Source: G965202915 sp965205955 (GTDB lineage: Bacteria > Pseudomonadota > Gammaproteobacteria > Eutrophobiales > Eutrophobiaceae). From it: a DNA stretch of 64,000 bases. The stretch covers positions 2,501,084-2,565,083 of the forward strand of contig OZ242192.1 of the NCBI GenBank assembly GCA_965205955.1, written 5' to 3'. Below the pieces are notes generated by a model. It searched no databases, was not told where the DNA came from, and saw only the letters and a program-made list of their open reading frames with translations. Positions 34,740 to 44,250 of this stretch are shown here, in pieces (within the stretch, counting starts at the first letter, position 1; the number at the start of each line of letters is the position of its first letter). The translations under genes and the position numbers were made by a program.

Positions 34740-35716
34740 GGAAAGACGATGTCCAATTAGATGAAAACGGCTGTCTCAAACACTTTCTTTCTATTGAAGG
34801 GCTTGGCAAAGAACTACTCACCTCCATTCTCGATCATGCCGAAACCTTTGCCGATGTCGGCACAAGACCGGTTAAAAAGCTGCCTCTGCTCAGAGGCAAG
34901 ACCATAGTCAACCTGTTCTTCGAACCGAGCACCCGTACGCGGATCACCTTTGAACTCGCGGCAAAAAGACTTTCCGCCGACGTCCTGAGCATAGACATCC
35001 CAAGCTCCTCCACCAGCAAAGGCGAAACCCTTTCCGACACCCTGAGCACGCTGGAAGCCATGCACTGCGACATGTTCATCGTCCGGCATGCAAACAGCGG
35101 GGTAGCGCAATTTATTGCCCGGCAGGTTGCCCCGCATATCCGGGTTATCAATGGCGGAGACGGCCGGCACGCACACCCCACACAAGCCATGCTGGATATG
35201 TTCACCATCCGCCGCCACAAACCCGATTTTTCCAATCTAAAGGTTGCCATTGTCGGCGACATTCTCCACTCCCGCGTGGCGCGTTCCGAAATTCACGCCC
35301 TGAACACCCTGGGCGTTTCCGAAATACGCCTCATTGCCCCGGACACCCTGATGCCGGCCCATATAGAATCGCTGGGGGTGCGCACCTGCTGCGATCTCGA
35401 TCTGGGGCTGCAGGGAGTCGACGTTATCATGATGCTGCGTTTACAACGCGAGCGCATGTATAGCCAGTTACTACCTGGAAAACAGGAATACTTTCATCGT
35501 TTCGGCCTGACGCAGAAGCGGCTGAAAAACGCCAAAAAAGACGCCATTGTAATGCACCCCGGACCGATTAACCGCGGCATAGAAATTGACTCGAGCGTTG
35601 CCGATGGCGAACAGGCCGTTATTCTCCAGCAAGTCAGCCACGGCATTGCCGTCCGCATGGCGGTGATGGCCATGATCATGGGGCGGATCACCAATCAGCC
35701 GGAAAAAACACCATGA
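34736..35716 (+). CDS. pyrB: aspartate carbamoyltransferase catalytic subunit
   Basis: 326 residues. It makes carbamoyl-aspartate from carbamoyl phosphate and aspartate, the committed step of pyrimidine synthesis. The carbamoyl-phosphate loop FFEPSTRTRITFELAAKRLS is at about residues 62-80. Also visible are SSSTSKGETLSDTLSTLEAM (80s loop), INGGDGRHAHPTQAMLD and MHPGPINRGIEI (240s region). Its length is that of the class that assembles with an inactive dihydroorotase rather than with PyrI. The next gene, pyrX, is exactly that partner. It is coupled by 4-nt overlaps on both sides. Confidence 0.97.
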   Translation: MRKDDVQLDENGCLKHFLSIEGLGKELLTSILDHAETFADVGTRPVKKLPLLRGKTIVNLFFEPSTRTRITFELAAKRLSADVLSIDIPSSSTSKGETLSDTLSTLEAMHCDMFIVRHANSGVAQFIARQVAPHIRVINGGDGRHAHPTQAMLDMFTIRRHKPDFSNLKVAIVGDILHSRVARSEIHALNTLGVSEIRLIAPDTLMPAHIESLGVRTCCDLDLGLQGVDVIMMLRLQRERMYSQLLPGKQEYFHRFGLTQKRLKNAKKDAIVMHPGPINRGIEIDSSVADGEQAVILQQVSHGIAVRMAVMAMIMGRITNQPEKTP

Positions 35717-36996
35717 AACTCGTCATTGAAAACGCTCTCATCATCGATCCGGCCAACCATATCCACAAAAAAGGGGCCTTGTATATCAGTGCCGGCAAGA
35801 TCGCCGCATTATTCAAAGCCCCCGCCGGTTTTACCCCGGACAAAAAACTCGATGCCGGCGATCAGATCATTTGTCCCGGCATCGTCGACATTGCCGCCCG
35901 CTTACGTGAACCGGGACTCGAACACAAAGCAACCATCAAGAGCGAGCTCATAGCGGCGGCCAGCGGCGGCATAACCAGCCTTTGCTGTCCCCCCGACACC
36001 GATCCGGTGATTGACACCCCGGCCGTGGTCGAACTGATCAACCAGCGCAGCAGAGAATCCGGCAAAACAAAAGTACACACCCTGGGCGCGCTGACCAAAA
36101 ACCTCGAAGGCAAACAACTCTCGGAGATGTACGCCTTGAAGGAAGCCGACTGTATCGGCGTCAGTAACGGCTACGCGCCGATGGATAACAGTGAAACACT
36201 GAGACGCTGTTTTGAATATGCCGCAAGCTGCAAACTGCCCGTTTTTCTCTTTGCCGAGGACCTCAATTTACGCAACAACGGCTTAGTCCATGAAGGGCCG
36301 GTCAGCACCCGTCTTGGGCTGCCGCCCATACCTGAAACCGCCGAAACCGTTGCCGTGAGCCGCGCATTACTCATTGCCGAACAAACCGGCGTCCACGTTC
36401 ATTTTTGCCGTCTTTCGACTGCGCGAGCCGTGCAAATGATCGCCGCCGCCAAAAAACAAGGAATAGCGGTCAGCGCCGACGTCAATATCTGTCAACTACA
36501 CCTGAGCGATCTGGACGTCGACAATTACAACGGCCTGTGCCACTTGCGCCCGCCTCTCAGAACCCGGCACGATCAGGAGGCGCTCATTGACGGAATCAAA
36601 TCAGGCACAATTTCGGCGGTGTGCTCCGATCACCAGCCGCACGACGCCGATGCAAAAGCCCTGCCCTTCACCATTGCCGAACCGGGCGCGTCCACCATTG
36701 AACTATTGCTGCCACTCATGCTGCATTTAGTCAACAGCAACAAGCTCGAACTGGATAGCGCATTATCCGCAATCACCCACCGGCCGGCGGAAATCATGGA
36801 CATTTCCACCGGCACGCTTGCCGTTGGCGCCCCTGCCGACCTGTGTCTGATCGATCCAAGCCACGAATGGACTATACGCAATGCCGGCTTACGCAGTGCC
36901 GGAAAAAATTCCCCGTTTGACGGATGGAAAATAAAAGGCAACGTGACCCGCACCCTGTTAGACGGTGAAACCACCTTTGAGCAAACACCGGCATGA
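35713..36996 (+). CDS. pyrX: inactive dihydroorotase-like subunit (PyrX/PyrC')
   Basis: 427 residues of the dihydroorotase fold. The zinc-binding HxH of active enzymes (D-x-H-x-H-LR) is replaced: here VDIAARLREPG has Ala and Arg where the two His should be. The remainder keeps family features such as REPGLEHKATIKSE, GGITSLCCPPDTDPVIDTP and VCSDHQPHDADAKALPF. In Pseudomonas the equivalent protein has no activity but is required for the ATCase dodecamer. By analogy this is a structural partner of PyrB, and a true PyrC should exist elsewhere. The start overlaps the pyrB stop (ATGA). Confidence 0.93.
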   Translation: MKLVIENALIIDPANHIHKKGALYISAGKIAALFKAPAGFTPDKKLDAGDQIICPGIVDIAARLREPGLEHKATIKSELIAAASGGITSLCCPPDTDPVIDTPAVVELINQRSRESGKTKVHTLGALTKNLEGKQLSEMYALKEADCIGVSNGYAPMDNSETLRRCFEYAASCKLPVFLFAEDLNLRNNGLVHEGPVSTRLGLPPIPETAETVAVSRALLIAEQTGVHVHFCRLSTARAVQMIAAAKKQGIAVSADVNICQLHLSDLDVDNYNGLCHLRPPLRTRHDQEALIDGIKSGTISAVCSDHQPHDADAKALPFTIAEPGASTIELLLPLMLHLVNSNKLELDSALSAITHRPAEIMDISTGTLAVGAPADLCLIDPSHEWTIRNAGLRSAGKNSPFDGWKIKGNVTRTLLDGETTFEQTPA

Positions 36997-37883
36997 AGCC
37001 GCCCGCCACCAGAAACACCATTTTCCCGGAGTTGGCCGCCATTATCGAGCACATACCCTGTCCGGGGCAACAGTACCATTTACACCTGCAAGCGCCCTTG
37101 ACCTCGGCCCATGCAAAACCCGGAACCTTCGTACACTTGCAGTGCGCCCCCCTGCTGCCCATGCGCCGTCCCATGTCGATAATGCGCAGCAATGCCGGCG
37201 AGCAAACCATTGACGTTCTCTATAAAGCGCACGGAAAAGGGGCAAACCTGCTTACCCGAAAGAAAAAAGGCGAAACCATAGACCTGCTGGGACCCATAGG
37301 CGCCCCTTTCAAACTGTCCGGTTATCGCAAACACCCGCTGTTACTCGGTGGCGGGGTAGGCATACCGCCGATGATATTCCTGGCCGAGCACATCAAAAAC
37401 ACCACTGCAAACACCTGGCCGCTGGCACTGATGGGCTCCGAGGTGCCGTTTCCATTCAAGCCCCGCCCCTCACAGATCCTGGTGCCCGGCATACCCAAAG
37501 ACGTGATCGCCTGCATGCCTCTGCTGGATAGCTGGGGAATTGCCTCGCGTTTATCCAGCCTGCAACAATATGGCGGCTGCTACCAGGGCTATGTTACCGA
37601 TCTTGCCCGCCGGTGGCTGCAAGACCGGCAGCAACATCAAGACGTAGAGCTCTTCGCCTGCGGTCCGGTAGCCATGTTGCAAGCCGTCGCAAAACTGGCG
37701 CAGGAATACCGGCTTCCATGCCAGATCTGCATTGAAGAATACATGGCCTGCGCCGTCGGAGGCTGCGCCGGCTGCATCGTACCGGTGCATACCGATGCCG
37801 GAATAGCGATGCAACGAGTCTGTGTAGACGGGCCGGTATTCGAGGCAAATGCCGTGTATCCGGGTAAAGCCCCTGCCGCATAA
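36993..37883 (+). CDS. PyrK-like dihydroorotate dehydrogenase electron-transfer subunit
   Basis: 296 residues. A ferredoxin-reductase-like FAD domain (about 10-110, with RRPMSIMRS as the FAD-contacting Arg-Pro-x-Ser motif) is followed by an NAD-binding domain opening PLLLGGGVGIPPMIFLAEHI. A C-terminal 2Fe-2S motif has four Cys in EYMACAVGGCAGCIVPV and QRVCVDGPVF. PyrK passes electrons from class 1B PyrD to NAD. Most Gammaproteobacteria use the quinone-linked class 2 enzyme, so the partner here is unclear. It overlaps pyrX by 4 nt and closes the operon, facing the pil genes. Confidence 0.88.
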   Translation: MKPPATRNTIFPELAAIIEHIPCPGQQYHLHLQAPLTSAHAKPGTFVHLQCAPLLPMRRPMSIMRSNAGEQTIDVLYKAHGKGANLLTRKKKGETIDLLGPIGAPFKLSGYRKHPLLLGGGVGIPPMIFLAEHIKNTTANTWPLALMGSEVPFPFKPRPSQILVPGIPKDVIACMPLLDSWGIASRLSSLQQYGGCYQGYVTDLARRWLQDRQQHQDVELFACGPVAMLQAVAKLAQEYRLPCQICIEEYMACAVGGCAGCIVPVHTDAGIAMQRVCVDGPVFEANAVYPGKAPAA

Positions 37884-37895
37884 CCGGCCTACCGC

Positions 37896-38954
37896 TTAGC
37901 CAAAATTGATCTTGGCTTCGAGATTGGTTCTGGAATCCGCATTTTCCAGCGCTTCCTCCAGCGAAATATGCCCATCCTTATGCAGATTGAACAGCGCCAT
38001 ATCGAAAGTTTGCACCCCCCGCTGACCACTTTGCTCCATTGCATTTTTAAGCTCGTTGATCTCACCCTTCAGGATCAACTCGCCGATATGCGGCGTATTG
38101 ATCAGGATCTCTATCGCCGCACAGCGCTTTCCATCCAGCCTCGACACCAGCCGTTGCGATATAACCGCGCGGATATTCAGCGACAGATCCATAAATAACT
38201 GCTTATGCATATCCGGCGGGAACAAATTGATCACACGCTCCATTGCCTGATTGGCATTATTTGCATGCAAGGTCGAGATCGCCAAATGTCCGGTATTGCA
38301 CAACTCGAGCGCGGCCTCCATCGTCTCACGGTCCCGTATCTCACCGATCAAAATAACATCCGGCGCTTCCCGCAGCGAGGCCCGCAATGCGTTGCGGTAG
38401 GACATCGTATCCACCCCGACTTCACGCTGATTGATGATCGACTTCCGGTTGGGATGACTGAATTCAACCGGATCCTCGATAGTCAGAATATGCCCGGTCA
38501 TACTTGCATTACGATGATCGATCATCGCCGCCAACGTGGTGGACTTCCCCGAACCCGTTGCGCCCACCATCAAGATCAGCCCGCGCTTATGGCATATTAA
38601 CTCCCTCAATATATCCGGCAGGCTCAGATCATCGATCGTAGGGATATCCGAAGGAATACGCCGCAAAACCATACCCACGTCACCGCGCTGCCTGAACACA
38701 TTAATGCGAAAACGACCCGAGCCGTCCGCCAGAGCGATCGCAAAATCGCACTCCATGGTTTTTTCAAAATGCTGCGTCTGCTTCTCATTCATAATCCCAT
38801 AGGCCGCCGCCTTGGAAATTGCATCGGTCAGCACGGTTTGGCCTATCGACACCATCTTACCCTCGATCTTCATCTTGATCGGCGCCCCCGTTGTAAAAAA
38901 CAGATCGGAGGAATTTTTTTCCACCATCAACTTCAGATAAGGGGTAATATCCAC
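37896..38954 (-). CDS. PilT/PilU-type retraction ATPase, third paralogue
   Basis: 352 residues of the GspE/PilT secretion ATPase family. Walker A GATGSGKSTTLAAMIDHRN is at about residues 128-146, and the Asp box ILTIEDPVEFSH, Walker B DVILIGEIRDRETMEAAL and His box GHLAISTLHANNANQAMERV follow. It is closer to PilU than to PilT (HANNANQAMERVINLFP is shared with the neighbouring PilU). Last of three tandem ATPase genes on the minus strand, 42 bp after pilU. Two PilU-like proteins side by side is unusual; this copy may tune retraction force or serve a second pilus. Confidence 0.9.
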   Translation of the reverse strand: MDITPYLKLMVEKNSSDLFFTTGAPIKMKIEGKMVSIGQTVLTDAISKAAAYGIMNEKQTQHFEKTMECDFAIALADGSGRFRINVFRQRGDVGMVLRRIPSDIPTIDDLSLPDILRELICHKRGLILMVGATGSGKSTTLAAMIDHRNASMTGHILTIEDPVEFSHPNRKSIINQREVGVDTMSYRNALRASLREAPDVILIGEIRDRETMEAALELCNTGHLAISTLHANNANQAMERVINLFPPDMHKQLFMDLSLNIRAVISQRLVSRLDGKRCAAIEILINTPHIGELILKGEINELKNAMEQSGQRGVQTFDMALFNLHKDGHISLEEALENADSRTNLEAKINFG

Positions 38955-38996
38955 GCCGTTACTTTCAACCGGTTTTCTGTCAACCCGCCCGCCGGA

Positions 38997-40163
38997 TTAA
39001 CGCATCATCCCCGAATCTTCTTCCTCTTCATTCAGAGAGAGATGATCCACGTCGTCCCGCAGATCCTTACCCTTGGACGCCTTGCCCTGAAGTTTGATTT
39101 TCAAGCGCAATTCATTCATTGAATCGGCATTTCTCAACGCCTCCTCGTAAGCAATCTTATCTGCCTCAAACAGATCGAACAAAGCCTGATCGAAAGTCTT
39201 CATCCCCATCTGATTCGACTTTGACATAATCGATTTTATCTCATGCACCTCACCCTTCAGGATCAGATCAGAAATCAACGGCGAGTTCAACAATATCTCT
39301 ATCGCCGCCACGCGCCCCTTGCGGTCGGGCGTCTTCAACAGCCGCTGTGAAATAACCGCCTTAAGATTCAGCGACAAATCCATCAACAATTGCTGTTTTC
39401 TCTCTTCCGTGAAAAAGTTAATAATACGATCCAGCGCCTGGTTGGCATTATTCGCATGCAAAGTTGCCATTGCCAGGTGTCCGGTTTCAGCGAATGCAAT
39501 GCCAAACTCCATGGTTTCCCGGTCGCGGATCTCACCCAGCAAGATCACATCCGGCGCCTGCCGCAGAGTATTCTTCAGTGCGATATCCCAATCATCCGTA
39601 TCCACACCCACCTCACGCTGCATCAAGATACAATTCTTATGCGGATGCACATACTCGATAGGGTCTTCAATCGTAATGATATGCCCGTAACTATTCCGGT
39701 TGCGATGATCGATCATTGCCGCCAGCGAAGTTGATTTCCCCGAACCGGTTCCGCCCACCATGATCACAAGACCATTCTTGGTCATAACCACTTCCTTCAG
39801 CACCGATGGCAATCCCAGCTTATCCATATCCGGGATCTCCGTTTCGATTACCCGCAGCACCATACCGCAATGCCCCTGCTGTATAAACGCATTGGCGCGA
39901 AAGCGGCCAATACCGACCGGCGCGACCGCAAAATTACACTCCTTGGTTGCCTCATATTCCTTCAACTGCTTATCATTCATCACCGCATACACCATTGCCT
40001 TGGTATTTTCGGAGCTCAACTCCGTCTTTGACAACGGCGTCATCTTGCCGTGAATTTTCATTGCCGGCGGATAGTTCACCGTGATAAACAAATCCGAGCC
40101 CTCCTTTTCCACCATCAACTTAAGAAGATCCCGCATAAATTTTATCGCCTGTTCTCGTTCCAT
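38997..40163 (-). CDS. pilU: type IV pilus retraction ATPase PilU
   Basis: 388 residues. PilU works with PilT to depolymerise pili under load. Walker A GGTGSGKSTSLAAMIDHRN, Asp box IITIEDPIEYVHPHKNCIL, Walker B DVILLGEIRDRETMEFGI, and His box GHLAMATLHANNANQALDRI are all present. The C-terminal tail after DSMNELRLKIKLQGKASKG is typical of PilU, which is longer than PilT, and ends in an acidic stretch. It lies 28 bp downstream of pilT and 42 bp upstream of the third paralogue, so the three are almost certainly one operon. Confidence 0.95.
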   Translation of the reverse strand: MEREQAIKFMRDLLKLMVEKEGSDLFITVNYPPAMKIHGKMTPLSKTELSSENTKAMVYAVMNDKQLKEYEATKECNFAVAPVGIGRFRANAFIQQGHCGMVLRVIETEIPDMDKLGLPSVLKEVVMTKNGLVIMVGGTGSGKSTSLAAMIDHRNRNSYGHIITIEDPIEYVHPHKNCILMQREVGVDTDDWDIALKNTLRQAPDVILLGEIRDRETMEFGIAFAETGHLAMATLHANNANQALDRIINFFTEERKQQLLMDLSLNLKAVISQRLLKTPDRKGRVAAIEILLNSPLISDLILKGEVHEIKSIMSKSNQMGMKTFDQALFDLFEADKIAYEEALRNADSMNELRLKIKLQGKASKGKDLRDDVDHLSLNEEEEDSGMMR

Positions 40164-40191
40164 AATTGCCTCTCCGTTGCTATATTCTCAT

Positions 40192-41226
40192 TCAGAATGC
40201 GTCTTTATTTGCCGCCTTACTACGCGCTTCAAGTCTATCCACCGCACCCTTGGTAATCAGCTTTTGCAAATCCTGATCCAGGGTATGCATACCGAACTGG
40301 TGTCCCGTTTGTATTGCCGAATACATCTGCGCAATTTTATTCTCACGAATCAGGTTCCGAATTGCCGGGGTGCCAATCATGATCTCATGTGCCGCCACAC
40401 GCCCGCCGCCCTTTTTCTTCAGCAGGGTTTGAGAAATAACCGCCCGCAGCGACTCCGACAACATAGCCCGAATCATATCCTTCTCCTCCGCCGGGAACAC
40501 GTCCACAACCCGGTCGATAGTTTTCGCCGCCGAGCTCGTATGCAAAGTGCCGAACACCAGATGGCCGGTCTCCGCGGCCGACAACGCCAGGCGAATCGTC
40601 TCCAGATCGCGCATCTCACCCACCAGGATCACATCCGGATCCTCGCGCAGGGCCGAACGCAGCGCCTCATTAAACCCAAGAGTATCCCGATGCACCTCCC
40701 GCTGGTTAATCAGACACTTTTTACTCTCATGGACAAACTCAATCGGATCTTCCACCGTCAGAATATGCCCGTACTCCGACTCATTCTTATGGTTCACCAT
40801 TCCGGCCAGGGTCGTTGACTTTCCCGAACCCGTTGGCCCGGTTACCAGCACCACACCGCGGGGATAATCTGAAATTTCCTTAAGTATACTTGGCGCCTTC
40901 AACTGCTCCAGCGACAGAATTTCCGAAGGAATCGTCCTGAACACCGCGCCGAAGCCCCGGTTTTGATTAAAAGAATTGACGCGGAAACGCGCCAGATTAG
41001 GGATCTCAAACGAAAAATCACACTCCAGAAACTCCTCGAAGTCCTTACGCTGCTTATCATTCATGATATCATAAACCATATCATGCACGTCCTTATGCTC
41101 CAACGCCGGAACATTGATCCGCCGGACGTCCCCATCCACCCGGATCATTGGCGGCAGCCCTGCCGACAAATGCAGATCCGAACAACCATTTTTGACACCA
41201 AATGCCAACAGTTCACCAATATCCAT
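40192..41226 (-). CDS. pilT: type IV pilus retraction ATPase PilT
   Basis: 344 residues. The hexameric ATPase that retracts pili, giving twitching motility and DNA uptake. The start MDIGELLAFGVKNGCSDLHL matches the PilT N-terminal domain. Walker A GPTGSGKSTTLAGMVNHKN, Asp box ILTVEDPIEFVH, Walker B DVILVGEMRDLETIRLAL, His box GHLVFGTLHTSSAAKTIDRV. AIRNLIRENKIAQMYSAIQT is the PilT-specific AIRNLIRE motif. First gene of pilT-pilU-pilU-like. It is divergent from yggS, the arrangement seen in Pseudomonas and relatives. Confidence 0.98.
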   Translation of the reverse strand: MDIGELLAFGVKNGCSDLHLSAGLPPMIRVDGDVRRINVPALEHKDVHDMVYDIMNDKQRKDFEEFLECDFSFEIPNLARFRVNSFNQNRGFGAVFRTIPSEILSLEQLKAPSILKEISDYPRGVVLVTGPTGSGKSTTLAGMVNHKNESEYGHILTVEDPIEFVHESKKCLINQREVHRDTLGFNEALRSALREDPDVILVGEMRDLETIRLALSAAETGHLVFGTLHTSSAAKTIDRVVDVFPAEEKDMIRAMLSESLRAVISQTLLKKKGGGRVAAHEIMIGTPAIRNLIRENKIAQMYSAIQTGHQFGMHTLDQDLQKLITKGAVDRLEARSKAANKDAF

Positions 41227-41356
41227 TTACTACTCCCAATCAGTCAACGATCATATCTTAAAGAGAAAAAAACCTTTCACGTCAAACAATACTCCGAATA
41301 AAAGCATAATACTGATATTTTAGACCATAGACCAGTCCTAAAACCAGAGCCGAGCC

Positions 41357-42091
41357 ATGAAAAAAATTGCCGCAGCCCTCAATAGAACCCGGCAGCAGAT
41401 CCGCGCCGCCGAAACCGAATACGGCCGTCCTCAAAACTCAGTACGCCTGATCGCCGTCAGCAAAACCAGAAACATCGAAGAAATAACCCAGGCTGCCCAG
41501 CAAGGGCAGCAGGATTTCGCCGAAAATTACCTGCAGGAAGCCCTGCAAAAAATACCCGCGATCACCCACCCGGAAATAATCTGGCACTTCATCGGCCCGA
41601 TACAATCCAACAAAACCCGCCTGATCGCCGGCAACTTTCATTGGGCGCACACCGTTGACCGCCCGAAGACCGCTCGCCGCCTGAACGACGCCCGTCCCGC
41701 CGCCGTCCCGCCGCTGAACATCTGCATACAAATCAACCTCAGCGGCGAAACCAGCAAATCCGGCATACACCCATCCGAATTGGACGACCTCATCGAAGCC
41801 ATCACCCCCCTGCCCCGGCTGCGCCTGCGCGGCCTGATGGCGCTACCGGCCCCTGGCGGCGACTTCCACCGGCAATGCGCCGCCTTCACCCCGCTGCAAG
41901 CCCTGTTTGACCAAAAAAAAGCCCTGTCCCCGCATTGGGACACTCTCTCCATCGGCACCACCGCCGACACAAAAGCCGCCATAGCCTGCGGCTCCACCAT
42001 GGTCCGCATTGGCACCGGCATCTTTGGCCCCCGCCACCCTGCCACCTTCCAACCGCCCCCTGTGCCAGGGAGACGTCCCGATGCCTTTTAG
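41357..42091 (+). CDS. yggS: YggS family pyridoxal-phosphate homeostasis protein
   Basis: 244-residue PLP-binding TIM barrel, alanine-racemase-like N-terminal fold. The PLP-lysine is in VRLIAVSKTRN near residue 35. FAENYLQEALQKIP, IIWHFIGPIQSNKTRLIA, and MVRIGTGIFGPR match the family. The segment SIGTTADTKAAIACGST replaces the more usual MGMS-D-AIAAGST, an odd variation near the phosphate-binding site. The family keeps vitamin B6 and amino-acid pools balanced and has no known catalytic activity. It stands divergent from pilT. A long inverted repeat, CCTGCAAT/ATTGCAGG, lies just past its stop (42103-42149). Confidence 0.93.
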   Translation: MKKIAAALNRTRQQIRAAETEYGRPQNSVRLIAVSKTRNIEEITQAAQQGQQDFAENYLQEALQKIPAITHPEIIWHFIGPIQSNKTRLIAGNFHWAHTVDRPKTARRLNDARPAAVPPLNICIQINLSGETSKSGIHPSELDDLIEAITPLPRLRLRGLMALPAPGGDFHRQCAAFTPLQALFDQKKALSPHWDTLSIGTTADTKAAIACGSTMVRIGTGIFGPRHPATFQPPPVPGRRPDAF

Positions 42092-42191
42092 CCACATCAA
42101 TACCTGCAATACTTTTCCACAAAGGCAAAGACAACATATAAATTGCAGGGGATGACGATGGCGAGTGTAACGATCTCGGTGCACAGGCTGA

Positions 42192-44216
42192 TCATCGCTC
42201 AGGCTGTAGAATGGCTCTGATGGACTCATCGTCCAGATGGGGATAGACAGCACGCGATTTTCTGAATAATGCCTGCGCAGTGTCTTCGTCGCCCAGGCGA
42301 AGCTGCAAGAGCCCTTGCAGATAGATAAACCAGCCCTGCCACTTCCTGCGAATGAACCTGTCTTGCCGGTGCTGCACCTCCCCGAGCCATGCTTCAACCC
42401 GGGCAAAATGCGAATCATTGCCGTGCTTTAGCAACACTTCCGCCATCCCGATAAGAGAGAATACCTCCCGATTTGCCAGTTCAAGCGCATATTGCATCCG
42501 TTTTAGCAGTACCGGGTTACCCACCAAGACGACGTATCCCAGATAGACACCATATGTGTAGAGCAACTCGTTCCGGCGTATACGCTCCCATCTGTTGACG
42601 GGTTTCAGGTGCACGAGGTATTCGAAATAGCGCTCGCCCGCCGCATTGGGCTTCAACTCCACGGTGCCGGGTTTGGCGCCGCGAATAAATTCCTTGACGA
42701 AACCGTGGTGGCGAGCGCCGTAGTTTGGCAATCCCTCATCGATCGTGAAGAATACGGTGCGCTCGGTTCCGTCGATGAACTCCCGCAGGATTTCCTCTTT
42801 GCGCTCCTGGGGCAACCAAAACCCATACAGACGTTTCCCATAAGCCAGGCCCTTCTGGTTCAGCAGGGTGATATCCGTCCGGCGCTGCTCGACAAAGTGG
42901 TAGTATCCCAGAGAAAACGTATCCACATCGCCATAGACGAACAGTACCGTATCCTGAGGCAGCAGGCTGAATATCGTATCGGCGTAGCGCTGTGTGAAGT
43001 CGCTGGCGGAGCGGTCGTTCAAACGCCAGTTCGCCTGCATCAGGAAGACGACCATGCCCGCCGCCGCCACGCCGGTCACGACCCAGACGCGCCGGTCGGC
43101 AAAGACGCTGAACCGGTCGCGCACATATCCAGACAGAAATTCCAGGCCGACCGCCAGCCAGAGAGCTGCCATCCCGTAGCAGACCAGTGAATAGGGGCGA
43201 AATATCGTGACCTGAAACGCATCAAATTCGCGGGCGAGCAACAGGATCAGCATAAGGCTGTTGCCCACAAACACAAGCAGGCCCGAAGCCGCCTCGCTCA
43301 GTCGCTGCCGCGCCAGAACGACGAGGCCCAACAGGGCAAGCAGGCAACCCGGCGGCGTCAATTGCCAGAAGAATTGCCTGCCAAACCATTGCAGGTACGC
43401 AAGGCGGTCCAGCCAGCCCGAGATGGGATTGGTATCGACTTCCGAATAACCGCTTCGGCTGACATAGAACCAGAATCCCTCCCAATTCGTGATCGGGCCG
43501 TAGAAGCTGATGAGCGGCTCCGACCAGGAGCGCAATACCATCCACATATAGGGCAGCGCCGCGGCCAGCAGGGCAACCGCAACCAGCAGCGGCAGCCTGG
43601 GGAGCAGCGTCTTGCGCACCGGCAGGGCAGCCAGCAGCAGGCCCGGAAAGGCCAGGACCATCAGCGGCAGGTGGTTCGCCAGGCTTAACCCGTACACCGC
43701 TGCGGCCGCGAGCCAGATAGCGGATTGTGCCGGGTGGCGAACGCCATGGAGGATCAGCGCATAGACCGTGAACAGCAGCAGCGCATTGAGCGTGTAGATT
43801 TCGGTGATGATGGCCTGCGACCAGAAATGCTCCGAGGCGCCCAACAGCCAGGCGGCGGCCAGGGCCGGCAGCCAGCCGGTGCGCAGCAAACGGGCGCACA
43901 GATACACCATGCCGCACGTCAGCGCGCCGAACACCGCGCTCGACAGATGACCGGCGAACGCCGGTGTGCCAAAGGGAAGCCAGGTGAACAGATGGTTCAA
44001 CAGCGTATGCAGCGGATAACCGGGCGGGTGGGCGATGCCGAGATGCGATGCGACCATCAGGAACAGGCCGTCGTCCTCCAGAACGACCGTGTGCGGCAGC
44101 GTGCGCACATAGAGCAGCAAAGGGCCGATCACCGCCGCCGCCAAGGCCAAAGCGTCGCATCGGCGTATCGCCGGCAAGGCGAAGCGGTTCGTGACAGAGG
44201 TCACCACGCCGGGCAT
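42192..44216 (-). CDS. DUF2723 (TMEM260-like) membrane glycosyltransferase
   Basis: About 674 residues with ten or more transmembrane helices in residues 20-400 and a soluble C-terminal part. The early acidic motif VLEDDGLFLMVASHLGIAHP followed by PGYPLHTLLNHLFTWLP is characteristic of DUF2723, whose animal member TMEM260 is an O-mannosyltransferase. SEHFWSQAIITEIYTLNALL also fits. The C-terminus has SEL1/TPR-like helices with LLQLRLGDEDTAQALF. An upstream extension of the frame would run into the preceding gene, so the ATG at 44216 is preferred. It lies just downstream of the DPM1-GtrA gene, whose product could supply the polyprenyl-sugar donor; this is inference. Confidence 0.8.
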   Translation of the reverse strand: MPGVVTSVTNRFALPAIRRCDALALAAAVIGPLLLYVRTLPHTVVLEDDGLFLMVASHLGIAHPPGYPLHTLLNHLFTWLPFGTPAFAGHLSSAVFGALTCGMVYLCARLLRTGWLPALAAAWLLGASEHFWSQAIITEIYTLNALLLFTVYALILHGVRHPAQSAIWLAAAAVYGLSLANHLPLMVLAFPGLLLAALPVRKTLLPRLPLLVAVALLAAALPYMWMVLRSWSEPLISFYGPITNWEGFWFYVSRSGYSEVDTNPISGWLDRLAYLQWFGRQFFWQLTPPGCLLALLGLVVLARQRLSEAASGLLVFVGNSLMLILLLAREFDAFQVTIFRPYSLVCYGMAALWLAVGLEFLSGYVRDRFSVFADRRVWVVTGVAAAGMVVFLMQANWRLNDRSASDFTQRYADTIFSLLPQDTVLFVYGDVDTFSLGYYHFVEQRRTDITLLNQKGLAYGKRLYGFWLPQERKEEILREFIDGTERTVFFTIDEGLPNYGARHHGFVKEFIRGAKPGTVELKPNAAGERYFEYLVHLKPVNRWERIRRNELLYTYGVYLGYVVLVGNPVLLKRMQYALELANREVFSLIGMAEVLLKHGNDSHFARVEAWLGEVQHRQDRFIRRKWQGWFIYLQGLLQLRLGDEDTAQALFRKSRAVYPHLDDESIRAILQPER

Positions 44217-44250
44217 TCGAACAGGCCTCACGATGCCGTGCGAATTTGCC

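Noticed and set aside
42103..42149. CCTGCAAT / ATTGCAGG inverted repeat after yggS as a terminator
   Set aside because: Arms are 31 nt apart and there is no T run; too loose to call.
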